From VXYK01 sp965221585 (GTDB lineage Bacteria; Actinomycetota; Acidimicrobiia; Acidimicrobiales; Aldehydirespiratoraceae), in contig OZ244898.1 in the NCBI GenBank assembly GCA_965221585.1, forward strand, positions 2,232,001 through 2,296,000: a stretch of DNA of 64,000 nt, written 5' to 3'. The position numbers and the translations under genes were made by a program. Of the stretch, positions 28,033 to 36,597 are shown piece after piece. Each line of letters begins with the position of its first letter. Position 1 is the stretch's first letter. The notes under the pieces are model-generated. The model was given only the letters and a program-made list of their open reading frames with translations. It was not told where the DNA came from and searched no databases.

Positions 28033-29640
28033 CTACATCGACTCGGGTGCGGACACGCCGAGCAGGTCGAGGCTGACGCCGAGTCCGATGCGGGTTGCTT
28101 CCACAAGCCACATACGGGCCTGTCGCGTCTGTTCGCCAATGTCGTCGCGCAAGATGGGGCAATCGTGCCAGAAACCGTGAAGCGCCGCCGCGCATTCCCG
28201 TGCCCAGGTGGTGATCTGGTGCGGTGAGCGGGCCAGCATCGCTCGCTCGACGGTCTCTGGAAGTTCCGACAGCACACGCAACAAGTCCAGTTCACGCTGA
28301 TGGCTGAGCACCGACAGGTCTACTTCGGCAAGCGGCAACACCGCGATGCCGCGCTGCTGTGCCTGACGGGCCAGCGAATGCACCCGCGCATTGGCGTACT
28401 GGACGTAGTACACAGGATTCTCGCTCGACTCTGCGACGACTAGGTCGACGTCTATCGTCTGGGTGGTGTCGATCGACTGCAACAAGAACGTCAACCGAGC
28501 AACATCGGCACCTGCCAACTCGACCAGGTCACGTGCTTCGACCATCGTTCCGGCGCGCTTGGACAGCCGTACCTCGATCGCGTCGCGGACCAGGGTCACG
28601 TGCTGGCCGATGAGCACCTCGTAGCGGTCGGCGGGGTGGCCGAGCATCTGCATCGCCGCACTCATCCGCGCCACGTAACCATGATGATCCGCACCCAGAA
28701 TGTCGATCAGCAGGTCGCCGCGGGAGAACTTCTGTTGGTGATATGCGATGTCAGGCAGGAAATAGGTGGGCTGGCCATCGGACTTGATCAGAACCCTGTC
28801 CTGGTTGTCGCCGAAGTCGGTCGTCCGCAGCCAGGTCGCACCGTCCGACTCATAGACATAGCCGCGTTCGGTCAGGTCGACCAGAGTCGCCTCCACCGCT
28901 CCCGATTGGGCCAGTTGATTCTCGGAGGCCCAATGGTCGAACTCGGCGTTCATCGAGGCGAGCACCTCTACCTGGTCGCGATGGGCACGCTGCAGGCCCC
29001 ACTCGACCGGATCCGCCTCTGCGGGCATCTCCTGGGCCCAGTCGCTGACGTACTCCCCGAAGTAGCCGCCTTCTGGAGGCTCCTGACCGGTCGTGCGGGC
29101 CGCCAACGACTGCCCGAACAGCGAAGTCTGCTCGCCGCGGTCATTGACGTAGAACTCCCGGGTCACCTCGTATCCGCAGCGCTCGAACAGTCGGGCCAGC
29201 GAGTCGCCGTAGGCCGCCCAACGGCCATGGCCGGCGTGCAGCGGCCCGGTCGGGTTGGCCGACACGTACTCGATGTTGACCGACGATCCCGTGCCGATAC
29301 CGGACCGCGCGTACCCCTGCGTCCCTGCATCTACGATGCCCACCAGCACGTCGTGCAGCCAGCTGGGGGCCAGGTGGAAGTTGACGAACCCGGCACCAGC
29401 GACCTCAACGGCAGTCACATGCGTCGGGGGGTCCGCGTTCAGGGTGTCGGCCAACTCCTGGGCCAATTCGCGTGGGTTGCGACCCGCACGCTTGGCCGTC
29501 GCCAAAGCGACGTTGCTCGACCAGTCTCCGTGGTCGGGATTGGCGGGCCGTTCGATGCCGATGCCGTCGACCGGCGTGTCAACACCCGCGTCAGTGAGAG
29601 CCGCGGCAAGCGCAGAGCGAAGATGCTGACGAACATCCAT
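28033..29640 (-). CDS. argS: Arginyl-tRNA synthetase
   Basis: Class I synthetase, 535 aa. The HIGH motif is ANPTGPLHAGHGR and the KMSKS-like loop VRLSKRAGTMVE. The N-terminal add-1 domain for tRNA D-loop recognition (~1-100) and C-terminal anticodon-binding helices (YVQYANARVHSLARQ) are present. ATG 29640 has GAGG upstream. A tRNA-Arg gene lies 203 bases away on the other strand. Confidence 0.96.
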   Translation of the reverse strand: MDVRQHLRSALAAALTDAGVDTPVDGIGIERPANPDHGDWSSNVALATAKRAGRNPRELAQELADTLNADPPTHVTAVEVAGAGFVNFHLAPSWLHDVLVGIVDAGTQGYARSGIGTGSSVNIEYVSANPTGPLHAGHGRWAAYGDSLARLFERCGYEVTREFYVNDRGEQTSLFGQSLAARTTGQEPPEGGYFGEYVSDWAQEMPAEADPVEWGLQRAHRDQVEVLASMNAEFDHWASENQLAQSGAVEATLVDLTERGYVYESDGATWLRTTDFGDNQDRVLIKSDGQPTYFLPDIAYHQQKFSRGDLLIDILGADHHGYVARMSAAMQMLGHPADRYEVLIGQHVTLVRDAIEVRLSKRAGTMVEARDLVELAGADVARLTFLLQSIDTTQTIDVDLVVAESSENPVYYVQYANARVHSLARQAQQRGIAVLPLAEVDLSVLSHQRELDLLRVLSELPETVERAMLARSPHQITTWARECAAALHGFWHDCPILRDDIGEQTRQARMWLVEATRIGLGVSLDLLGVSAPESM

Positions 29641-29816
29641 GGCCGGACCTCAACGTAGTCTCAACGAATCTAGGGAGCGCCCGATCCTACCGCCCCAACC
29701 GAATCACCCGCCGCGACTTACACACCTGCCCGACGGGGCTTGCAACAGAACCCACACAATTCGAGGACCCAAAGCGGGACACTCCGAATCTGGGGCCACG
29801 CCACGAGCGGGGCCGG

Positions 29817-29822
29817 TAGCAT
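29817..29822 (+). promoter_or_regulatory. Possible -10 for tRNA-Arg
   Basis: TAGCAT 21 bases before the mature tRNA. No good -35 is seen. The rest of 29641-29843 holds only the argS leader (GAGG at ~29645-29655 on the minus strand) and nothing else recognisable. Confidence 0.3.
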
Positions 29823-29843
29823 TGGCCGAGCCCTTCGGGGCAA

Positions 29844-29915
29844 GCCCTCGTAGCTCAGAGGATAGAGCATCGGCCTCCGGAGCCGTGTGCGCAGGTTCGA
29901 GTCCTGCCGAGGGCG
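29844..29915 (+). tRNA. tRNA-Arg, anticodon CCG
   Basis: Acceptor stem GCCCTCG pairs with CGAGGGC and the D stem GCTC with GAGC. The anticodon loop is CTCCGGA (anticodon CCG, reading CGG). The T arm is GCAGG-TTCGAGT-CCTGC and the discriminator base is G. The outer pair of the anticodon stem is T-T, a mismatch. CCA is not encoded. Confidence 0.95.
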
Positions 29916-29979
29916 CTATCAGGCCGCTGAGGTGTCGGCGGCCATCTGGCCTGCACCCCAGCCGCGGTTGGCTGGGTCG

Positions 29980-31116
29980 TCAGAAGATGCCGGGAACGAT
30001 CCGGTACGGAACTCGGGCCTGGTACTCGGCCCACTTCTCTGGCCCGTACTTCTCGGCGCAGACCTTGTCGTCCTCGAACTGGCGGGGCACGAAGAAGGTC
30101 ACGATCATCACCACGTAGGTCCAGGCCCAGAGGTTGGTGAAGTGCCCGAACACCAGCGCAATCGACAACCCGTAAAGGCCCTCGCCGAAGTAGCCGAAGT
30201 GCCTCGCCTTCCCCCAGAACCCGCTGCACAGGATCTTGCGGTCGCCGGCTTGGATGTACTCCGGTTCGATGATGCCGAGGAACTTCCGTTCAGGCCAGCG
30301 CTTGAACGTGTACTTCTGCAGGTTGGAGCCGCGGGAGATCACCCAGCCCACCAGGAACAGTGCTGCGCAGCCGATCAACCAGAAGTACATCCAGCCGCCC
30401 GAGATGCCCGGATCCTCGACTGGGGCCAAACCCCAAATGGGCAGCACGAACATCCAGCCCCACACGAACGGCCCGCCCCAGACGAGCTTGAACCCGATGT
30501 TCTCGTGGATGAGGTCGTAGGTGTAGAGCTGCACCCGCTCGAACACGAAGTAGTCGAAGACGTAGAAGGAGTTGATGGCGACGTAAAGGAACAGGCCGGG
30601 GTTGGTGTCGGCCACGTTATCGCTGTGCCAGGCCGCCGCTGACCAGGCATTGAGCGACAGCATCGTGCCGCCCACGATGTAGAAGTACATCTTCAGGTCG
30701 AAGCGGTGGTTGAAGAACTGCAGTTCCTGGGCACGGCCGAACCACCACGCCAGGAACTTGTTCTTCTGTTCACCCTCCGGTTGAGAGAACACCAGGATCG
30801 AGTTGGCGATCACGGCGATGACGAAACCGCCGGCTATCGCATAGAAGGTCGACCGGTAGAACCAGTCGCGGGGGATCCCGAAGACCTCGAACGCCCAGAC
30901 GACGTGCGCCACAGCGAACACCAACAGCCCGTTGAGGCGGTAGCTGCGCGGCTCGCCGGTCTCGCGGTCGGTGGCGTAGCCGGTCACGCGCCGGCCGGGC
31001 AGGATCACGTGCACCACGAAGGCGAAGACGCACACGAACAGCGGTGTGAGGAAACCCAACACCACCTGGCCACCAGACAGTTCGAACAGATGGTCAATTC
31101 CGAGCCAATCAATCAT
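29980..31116 (-). CDS. ERG4/ERG24-family sterol reductase-like membrane protein
   Basis: 378 aa with about nine membrane helices. The C-terminal third carries the sterol reductase signature: CSGFWGKARHFGYFGEGLY, then FFVPRQFEDDKVCAEKYG and WAEYQARVPYRIVPGIF, as in delta-14 and delta-7 sterol reductases. NRFDLKMYF-like FNHRFDLKMYFYIVGG also fits that family. These enzymes reduce sterol double bonds with NADPH; no other sterol gene is nearby, so the substrate may be another polycyclic lipid or isoprenoid. ATG 31116 has TAGGGT 7 bases upstream. Divergent from the FrhB-like gene. Confidence 0.8.
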   Translation of the reverse strand: MIDWLGIDHLFELSGGQVVLGFLTPLFVCVFAFVVHVILPGRRVTGYATDRETGEPRSYRLNGLLVFAVAHVVWAFEVFGIPRDWFYRSTFYAIAGGFVIAVIANSILVFSQPEGEQKNKFLAWWFGRAQELQFFNHRFDLKMYFYIVGGTMLSLNAWSAAAWHSDNVADTNPGLFLYVAINSFYVFDYFVFERVQLYTYDLIHENIGFKLVWGGPFVWGWMFVLPIWGLAPVEDPGISGGWMYFWLIGCAALFLVGWVISRGSNLQKYTFKRWPERKFLGIIEPEYIQAGDRKILCSGFWGKARHFGYFGEGLYGLSIALVFGHFTNLWAWTYVVMIVTFFVPRQFEDDKVCAEKYGPEKWAEYQARVPYRIVPGIF

Positions 31117-31123
31117 GGTCCCA

Positions 31124-31129
31124 ACCCTA
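31124..31129 (-). promoter_or_regulatory. Putative -10 for the sterol reductase-like gene (leaderless)
   Basis: TAGGGT on the minus strand, 7 bases before ATG 31116. Confidence 0.45.
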
Positions 31130-31253
31130 ACTCATCAGAGCTCGCCGGAGCAGCAAGCGCTGCCGCGAAGATAACGGCTACTAGGCGACGAACGCTCTCG
31201 TCTCAGGGTCGTCCGAGCCGACTCTCATCTCGGCCCGCTGACCACCCAGCGAC

Positions 31254-31259
31254 TAGCTT
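31254..31259 (+). promoter_or_regulatory. Putative -10 for the FrhB-like gene (leaderless)
   Basis: TAGCTT, 6 bases before ATG 31266; this would also transcribe the selenoprotein candidate. Confidence 0.45.
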
Positions 31260-31265
31260 GAACAC

Positions 31266-32438
31266 ATGGCCGTCACCGAATCTCCCCCGGCGAAGAAACC
31301 CCGCTGGACATACCAGTGGAAAGAGCTCTTCGACGAGGTGATCACCAGCGGACTCTGTACCGGGTGCGCCGGCTGTGTGATCTCCTGCCCCCACGACGTG
31401 ATCGGCTACGAACACGAACCAGGTGCCTACACGCCTTTCCACCTGGAAGAAGAACTCGGGCTCGACGACTGCGTCCACGGGCAGAAGGGCTGCACCTCCT
31501 GTACCCGCGCCTGTCCCCGGTTCCGCATGTGGGAACCCGAGGCCGACATGCACCTGTTCGGTCGTGAGCGCAGGCCCAATGAGGTGTCGGGCGTCTACTC
31601 CGACATCCTGTTGACCAGAGCCTCAGACGATTTCGTGTACGAGACCGGCCAGGACGGTGGGTTGGTCTCCGCGATCCTCATCTGGTGCATCGAGAACGAC
31701 ATCATCGACGGGGCCCTCACCAGCGGCGTCGAGAACCTCCCCAACGGAGAACCCGGCTGGAAAGCGTTCCCGATGGTCGCCACCAACCGGGAGGAGGTTC
31801 TGCGTGGCGCAGGTAGCCGCTACACCTACTCCGCCAACACGATGGCCTTCAACGACGCCAAGGAGAAGGGCCTCGAACGGCTCGCCCTGGTCGGCATGAG
31901 CTGTCAGACCTCGGTGGCGCCGGTGATGTGGCATCGCAAGGTCGGCAAGGTCTCGAGACCGATCAAGCTCAACATCGGCCTGCTCTGCTCCAAGTCGTTC
32001 GACGACTCCCTCTTCGACGAACTGTTCGAGGTCAAGTACGGCCTGCCCAAGGAGAACATCTCCAAGATGAACATCAAGGGCGTCTTCCAGATCTGGACCA
32101 AGGACGGCGGCTACCACGAGATCAACCTCAAGGAATGCCACGCCTGGACCCGCGAGGGCTGCAACCTCTGCCCCGACTTCGCCGCCGAGCACGCCGACAT
32201 CTCAACGGGAGGCATCGGCGAACTCAGCGACTGGACCCTTACCATCGTTCGCACCGAACTCGGCCGTGCCGTAATCGACGCAATGGTGGCCGACGGCGTG
32301 ATCCAAACGCGACCAGGCGACGACGACCCCGGAGCTATCGCGCTGATGCACAAGCTCGCTCAGAAGAGCCGCGACCGGTGGCCGGACTGGGCCCAACCCG
32401 CCGCTAAGGTAACCGTTTCGACCAAACCAGCGGGGTAG
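31266..32438 (+). CDS. Coenzyme F420 hydrogenase/dehydrogenase beta subunit-like protein (FrhB/FdhB family)
   Basis: 390 aa iron-sulfur flavoprotein. The N-terminal ferredoxin-like domain has CTGCAGCVISCP (~residues 31-42) and CTSCTRACP (~77-85), enough for two 4Fe-4S clusters. The FrhB core follows (DGGLVSAILIWCIENDIIDG, GSRYTYS, LVGMSCQ, KLNIGLLCSKSF), with Cys-rich CNLCPDFAAEHADISTG near 300. Family members pass electrons between F420 (or other cofactors) and partners through FAD. The stop codon is 4 bases before the start of the selenoprotein candidate, so the two are very likely co-expressed. Confidence 0.85.
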   Translation: MAVTESPPAKKPRWTYQWKELFDEVITSGLCTGCAGCVISCPHDVIGYEHEPGAYTPFHLEEELGLDDCVHGQKGCTSCTRACPRFRMWEPEADMHLFGRERRPNEVSGVYSDILLTRASDDFVYETGQDGGLVSAILIWCIENDIIDGALTSGVENLPNGEPGWKAFPMVATNREEVLRGAGSRYTYSANTMAFNDAKEKGLERLALVGMSCQTSVAPVMWHRKVGKVSRPIKLNIGLLCSKSFDDSLFDELFEVKYGLPKENISKMNIKGVFQIWTKDGGYHEINLKECHAWTREGCNLCPDFAAEHADISTGGIGELSDWTLTIVRTELGRAVIDAMVADGVIQTRPGDDDPGAIALMHKLAQKSRDRWPDWAQPAAKVTVSTKPAG

Positions 32439-32442
32439 CGAA

Positions 32443-33057
32443 ATGGATATCGAGTTCTGGGTGGATCCGATTTGACCGTGGTGCTGGGTGACGGCCCGTT
32501 GGGTCGTCGACGAAGTAAAGCCCGCCCGTGATCTCAACATCACCTGGCAGCCGATCAGCCTGTTGCTCAAGAACCAACCCGACAAAGAGTCACCGTTCTA
32601 CGAGCCCACCAATCGGACCTACCGTTTGCTGCGGGTGATGGAATCGGTGCGTGCGACTGAAGGCGAGGAAGCGGTCTTCGACCTCTACTGGGAGTACGGC
32701 AGACGCATACACCACGACGAAGAGTTCGACTTCGATCTGACCGAAGCTCTCGAGAGCGTCGGCCTCGATGCTGCGCATTCTGCCGCCTACGACTCCGAGT
32801 CCTTCGATGCGGAGATCGCGCAGCGCCACGACGCAGGCCTGGCACTCTGCGGCGACGATGTGGGAACCCCGATCATCGCCTTCGACAACCGCGACGGCGT
32901 CAAGCAGGCCTACTTCGGCCCGGTCATCACCCGGGTCCCATCCACTGAGGACTCCCTGGCGATGTGGGACGCGCTGGTCACGATGATGAACGTCGACGGA
33001 TTCTGGGAACTGAAACGCACCCGCACTGAACGCCCCGAGTTCGGCCCCCGCCCCTGA
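32443..33057 (+). CDS. Probable selenoprotein: mycothiol-dependent nitroreductase (Rv2466c-like) with UPWC active site
   Basis: A DsbA-type thioredoxin-fold enzyme of the mycothiol-dependent reductase family. Read from ATG 32443, codon 11 is TGA (32473-32475): MDIEFWVDPI-TGA-PWCWVTARWVV. Homologues have DP(L/I)CPWCW here; that first Cys is the nucleophile. The frame is intact on both sides and matches the family to its C-terminus (GDDVGTPIIAF, AYFGPVITRVP, FWELKRTRTERPEFG). With selenocysteine read through, the protein has 204 aa, the family's length. Re-initiation at GTG 32488 would lose strand 1 and the active site. A hairpin at 32489-32509 could be the SECIS. Alternatives are a sequencing error (TGC or TGT to TGA) or a fresh pseudogene. 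No sel genes are in this window. Confidence 0.8.
32489..32509 (+). promoter_or_regulatory. Candidate bacterial SECIS hairpin
   Basis: A 9-bp stem (32489-32497 with 32501-32509; two G-U pairs) closed by the loop GUU. The loop's first base is G and lies 22 bases after the TGA. Bacterial SECIS elements have a stem-loop at about this distance with a G at the start of the loop. It lies within the coding sequence, as expected. Confidence 0.6.
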
Positions 33058-33093
33058 ACAGACCGCCGAGGCTCTGAGCCGTAGGGTCCGGGT

Positions 33094-33099
33094 TATTGT
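33094..33099 (+). promoter_or_regulatory. Putative -10 for the SLH/RCC1/M6 gene (leaderless)
   Basis: TATTGT, 6 bases before GTG 33106. Confidence 0.45.
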
Positions 33100-33105
33100 G
33101 GATCG

Positions 33106-36100
33106 GTGGGCGCACCTGTGAACCCAACGATCTCGGCCTTGCTGGGTCGACGACCACGGCGAACACGGGAAAGGGCGCTGTGTTCGATGGCGTGTGTGCT
33201 CGCGGTTGGGGTGTTTGCCGGCCTGTTGCTGTCAGCCTCACCCGCAACCGCACAAACCGACACCGCCGAACCGTTCATGGAGCGCTACTACACCAAGCCG
33301 ATCCAATGGATGATCGACAACAACATTGCCGTCGACACAACCCAGGCTTGTTTCGGACCTGACATCCCAGCCACGAGGGGCGAAACCGCGCTCTACCTGT
33401 GGCGTATGCAAGGACAGCCCGAAGCGGCCCCGCATCCCTTCGACGATGTCACCGACGAGGCCCAACATTCGGCGGTGTCGTGGATGTTCGACACCGAGAT
33501 CACCACCGGCACGAGTCCGACAACCTTCGCTCCCGACCACGAACTCACGAGAGCCCAACTCGCGGCGCTGTTGCACCGACTAGCCGGAGAACCCCCCGCA
33601 GCCGGTCATCCGTTTGGCGATGTCGTTGCCGGCTGGCAACAACAACCCGTTGCCTGGATGGTCGCCAACAAGATCACCACCGGTACCAGCCCCACAACCT
33701 TCGCGCCGAACGAACCCGTCACCCGTGGACAACTAGCGACCTTCCTGTACCGCTACCGAGGCAACCCGGAGGTCACCGTCACCGGCTTCAGCCAACCATG
33801 TGAGACCTTCCGCGCCATCGACAGCGGCCACCAGCACTCTTGCGCCATCCGCAGCAATGGGACTGTTGCCTGTTGGGGCGCTAATTTCGGTGGCCAAACT
33901 GACGCGCCTACCGGCTCTTTCAAGGCCGTTAGCGCTGGCACCTGGCACTCGTGCGGGTTACGAACTGACAACACAATCACCTGCTGGGGACAAAACACCT
34001 ACCACCAAACAAATGCACCAACGGGACAGTTCACAAGCGTCAGCAACTACTCCGACCACAACTGCGGCATAAGAACCAACCAAACCATCACCTGCTGGGG
34101 CAACAACCTGAATGGGCAAACCGACTCGCCGGCCGGACAATTCACCAGCGTCGGTGTTGGCTCCAACTACACATGCGGGATACGAACCAACCAAACCATC
34201 ACCTGCTGGGGCGCAAATGACTCTGGCCAATTGACGGCTCCCAGCGGGCGATTCACCCGTGTCAGCGCCGGCTGGTTGCACACATGCGCTGCACGAACCG
34301 ACCAGACCATCACCTGCTGGGGCAACAACCTGAATGGGCAAACCGACGCACCAGCGGGACAGTTCATTGACGTCAGTGCCAGGGCCAGCCACACATGCGG
34401 TTTGCGTATCGACAACACCATCACCTGTTGGGGTGCAAATCGGTACGGACAGACCAACGCACCAACGGAACAGTTCACCGCCGTCAGCGCAGCCGGGGAT
34501 CATTCGTGCGGTTTGCGTATCGACAACACCATTGCTTGTTGGGGAAGCGACTGGGCCGCTCGAATCATCACACCTAGCGGGCAATTCACAGAGATCAGCG
34601 CCGGAGGCGAAATCAGTTGCGCGATTAGCGCCACCAACACCATCACCTGCTGGGGAACTGACAGCAGCACCAACCAATACGATCCCTTCAGCTCGTTCAC
34701 GGCCGTCAGCGCAGGAGGCGAACACGCTTGCGCATTGCGGACCGACAACACCATCTCCTGCTGGGGTACAAATTGGTACGGACAGACCAACGCACCAAAA
34801 GGCCAATTCAGCAACGTCAGCGCCGGCTCCAACCACACCTGCGCGATACGCGACGACAACACGGTCACCTGCTGGGGTTCAAACTGGGGGCGGCAAAGCA
34901 ACGCGCCAGAGGGACAGTTCACCAGCGTCGGTGCCGGACAGGACCACACCTGCGCATTACGCAGCGACCAGACCGTCACCTGCTGGGGCACAGACTGGAA
35001 CGGACAGACTAAAGCGCCAGAGGGACAATTCACCAGCATCAGCGTTGGTCTGCATCACAATTGCGCTCTACGCAGGGACAACACCGTCACCTGCTGGGGC
35101 GAAAACTCGCGAGGACAAACAAACGCACCTGAAGGTCAGTTCATTGGTATCAGCGCCGGTCTGGAGTACTCGTGCGCGCTACGGCATGACCAAACCGTCA
35201 CCTGCTGGGGTGACCCACGCAACAGTCAAGCCAAGGGCGGGGCTTTCACTGCGGTCAGCTCCGGCACATGGCACACATGCGGGATACGGGAGAACGGCGA
35301 AATCTCGTGCTGGAGTGGGTTGGGTACGCCGGCACCGCTCGGCGTGACCTTCGTTGCCGATACTGACGAGGCCAACCCCCTGGAGTGTCGGCCGTATGGA
35401 CTGCCCGGCGATTCAGCTGGGTTCCCGTTGCCATCAGGAGTCGTGCAATCGATTGGCACGGCGCGGGTTGCGGTGCTGTTCGTTGATTTCCCTAATGCCG
35501 AGGCTGCCCACTCGACCGAGGAAGAAGCAGAGTTGGGTCTGCCCTACGCCGAGTCCTACCTGGAGGCATCGAGTTACGGGCACCTTGACGTCGAGTTCGT
35601 GCCCCTACACCGATGGTTACGCGCAGAGAACGACTACACGCACTACCAAGACCCCGAAGCTGAAGGAGGTGGTACCGCTCCCCCTCTTGATGCTCTTGCT
35701 GTACAACTCGCCGACCCTGAATTCGATTTTTCCAGCATCGACGCTCTCATGGTTGTGCTGCCCAGTTCCATTTTCCACGGAGGAACCGCCACCCGGTCCA
35801 TCAGTACCGACGAAGGCAAGATCCCCAGACGCACGATGATCAATACCTTTCCTTTGGACGAGCGACGAGACCCTTACCGCTGGGGTCATGTGGCAGCCCA
35901 TGAGTTGATTCACAATCTCGGCTTGCTGGACTTGTACGCGGGCGCTGGTGTCGTCACTGCCAGGTCCGATGCGCCCCTCGGAAAGAAATGGATCACAACC
36001 CGATTCGGTCTTATGGGCCTCGGAGTCGACTTCCCCGCAGATCCGGAGGACCCTGAGCTGGAAATCTCCTGGCTGCATCCCGACGGGGTTGAACTATTTT

Positions 36101-36588
36101 CGTTCGCGGCTCGCCTAGAAGCCGAAGAGATGTTGGCTTGGAGTCGCTGGCAACTTGAGTGGCTTGACTCGACACAGGTCTCTTGTATCACCGAAACCGA
36201 AGCCACCGTCACGCTGAGTCCGGTGGCCGAACCTGGAAGTGGAATCGCGATGGCCGCGATACCGCTATCGGGAACAGAGGTAATCGTCGTCGAGAGCCGA
36301 CGCAAAATCGGCTATGACAAGCCCCGCCAGGAGTTCTTCCATGATGGCGTAGTCGCCACAATACCTGCGTTACTCACGGAAGGCGTGCTGGTCTATACGG
36401 TGGACGCATCGCAGGCGGGAGGCCGACTGCCCATGGCGATCGCCGGTGATCCCGGCAACCTGCAACTAGACCGCTACCCGATACTGGCTGTCGGCGAAAG
36501 CGTGACTGTCCGCGGATACACCATCACCGTGCAATCCAGCACCGACAACACCCACACCGTCACCGTCGCCAAGGTCGCCAGCGACTGA
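33106..36588 (+). CDS. Secreted protein with SLH repeats, 14 RCC1-like repeats and an M6-type metalloprotease domain
   Basis: 1160 aa. A basic N-terminus and hydrophobic core (VLAVGVFAGLLLSASPATA) form a Sec signal cut near residue 49. Three SLH-like segments (~57-220: RGETALYLWRMQG, TRAQLAALLHRLAG, TRGQLATFLYRYRG) probably bind the cell wall. Residues 235-740 are 14 RCC1/BNR-like repeats of 37 aa, each with the pattern H-x-C-(8-9)-T-x-x-C-W-G. From ~775 comes an M6-like domain (VAVLFVDFPNAEAAH) with the zinc motif HELIHNLGLLD at 932-942 (HExxHxxGxxD). Likely a cell-surface protease with a beta-propeller adhesion part; target unknown. The start is GTG 33106, or GTG 33118. Confidence 0.85.
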   Translation: MGAPVNPTISALLGRRPRRTRERALCSMACVLAVGVFAGLLLSASPATAQTDTAEPFMERYYTKPIQWMIDNNIAVDTTQACFGPDIPATRGETALYLWRMQGQPEAAPHPFDDVTDEAQHSAVSWMFDTEITTGTSPTTFAPDHELTRAQLAALLHRLAGEPPAAGHPFGDVVAGWQQQPVAWMVANKITTGTSPTTFAPNEPVTRGQLATFLYRYRGNPEVTVTGFSQPCETFRAIDSGHQHSCAIRSNGTVACWGANFGGQTDAPTGSFKAVSAGTWHSCGLRTDNTITCWGQNTYHQTNAPTGQFTSVSNYSDHNCGIRTNQTITCWGNNLNGQTDSPAGQFTSVGVGSNYTCGIRTNQTITCWGANDSGQLTAPSGRFTRVSAGWLHTCAARTDQTITCWGNNLNGQTDAPAGQFIDVSARASHTCGLRIDNTITCWGANRYGQTNAPTEQFTAVSAAGDHSCGLRIDNTIACWGSDWAARIITPSGQFTEISAGGEISCAISATNTITCWGTDSSTNQYDPFSSFTAVSAGGEHACALRTDNTISCWGTNWYGQTNAPKGQFSNVSAGSNHTCAIRDDNTVTCWGSNWGRQSNAPEGQFTSVGAGQDHTCALRSDQTVTCWGTDWNGQTKAPEGQFTSISVGLHHNCALRRDNTVTCWGENSRGQTNAPEGQFIGISAGLEYSCALRHDQTVTCWGDPRNSQAKGGAFTAVSSGTWHTCGIRENGEISCWSGLGTPAPLGVTFVADTDEANPLECRPYGLPGDSAGFPLPSGVVQSIGTARVAVLFVDFPNAEAAHSTEEEAELGLPYAESYLEASSYGHLDVEFVPLHRWLRAENDYTHYQDPEAEGGGTAPPLDALAVQLADPEFDFSSIDALMVVLPSSIFHGGTATRSISTDEGKIPRRTMINTFPLDERRDPYRWGHVAAHELIHNLGLLDLYAGAGVVTARSDAPLGKKWITTRFGLMGLGVDFPADPEDPELEISWLHPDGVELFSFAARLEAEEMLAWSRWQLEWLDSTQVSCITETEATVTLSPVAEPGSGIAMAAIPLSGTEVIVVESRRKIGYDKPRQEFFHDGVVATIPALLTEGVLVYTVDASQAGGRLPMAIAGDPGNLQLDRYPILAVGESVTVRGYTITVQSSTDNTHTVTVAKVASD
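33808..35325 (+). repeat. Coding tandem repeat, 14 units of about 111 bp
   Basis: Twelve units of exactly 37 codons, then one of 35 and a last degenerate one starting at 35245, encoding the RCC1-like blades. Units 3 and 5 share long identical stretches (ACCTGCTGGGGCAACAACCT), which suggests recent unit duplication or exchange. Confidence 0.9.
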
Positions 36589-36597
36589 CGGGCGACG

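Noticed and set aside
32488..33057. Annotating the reductase homologue as a shorter gene starting at GTG 32488
   Set aside because: It would lack the first strand and the active-site motif, and homology plus a well-placed ATG (4 bases after the FrhB-like stop) continue upstream through the TGA.
33808..35325. Regular ~111-bp repeats as a CRISPR array
   Set aside because: The whole array is an open frame coding for RCC1-like blades; units have no spacer/repeat division.
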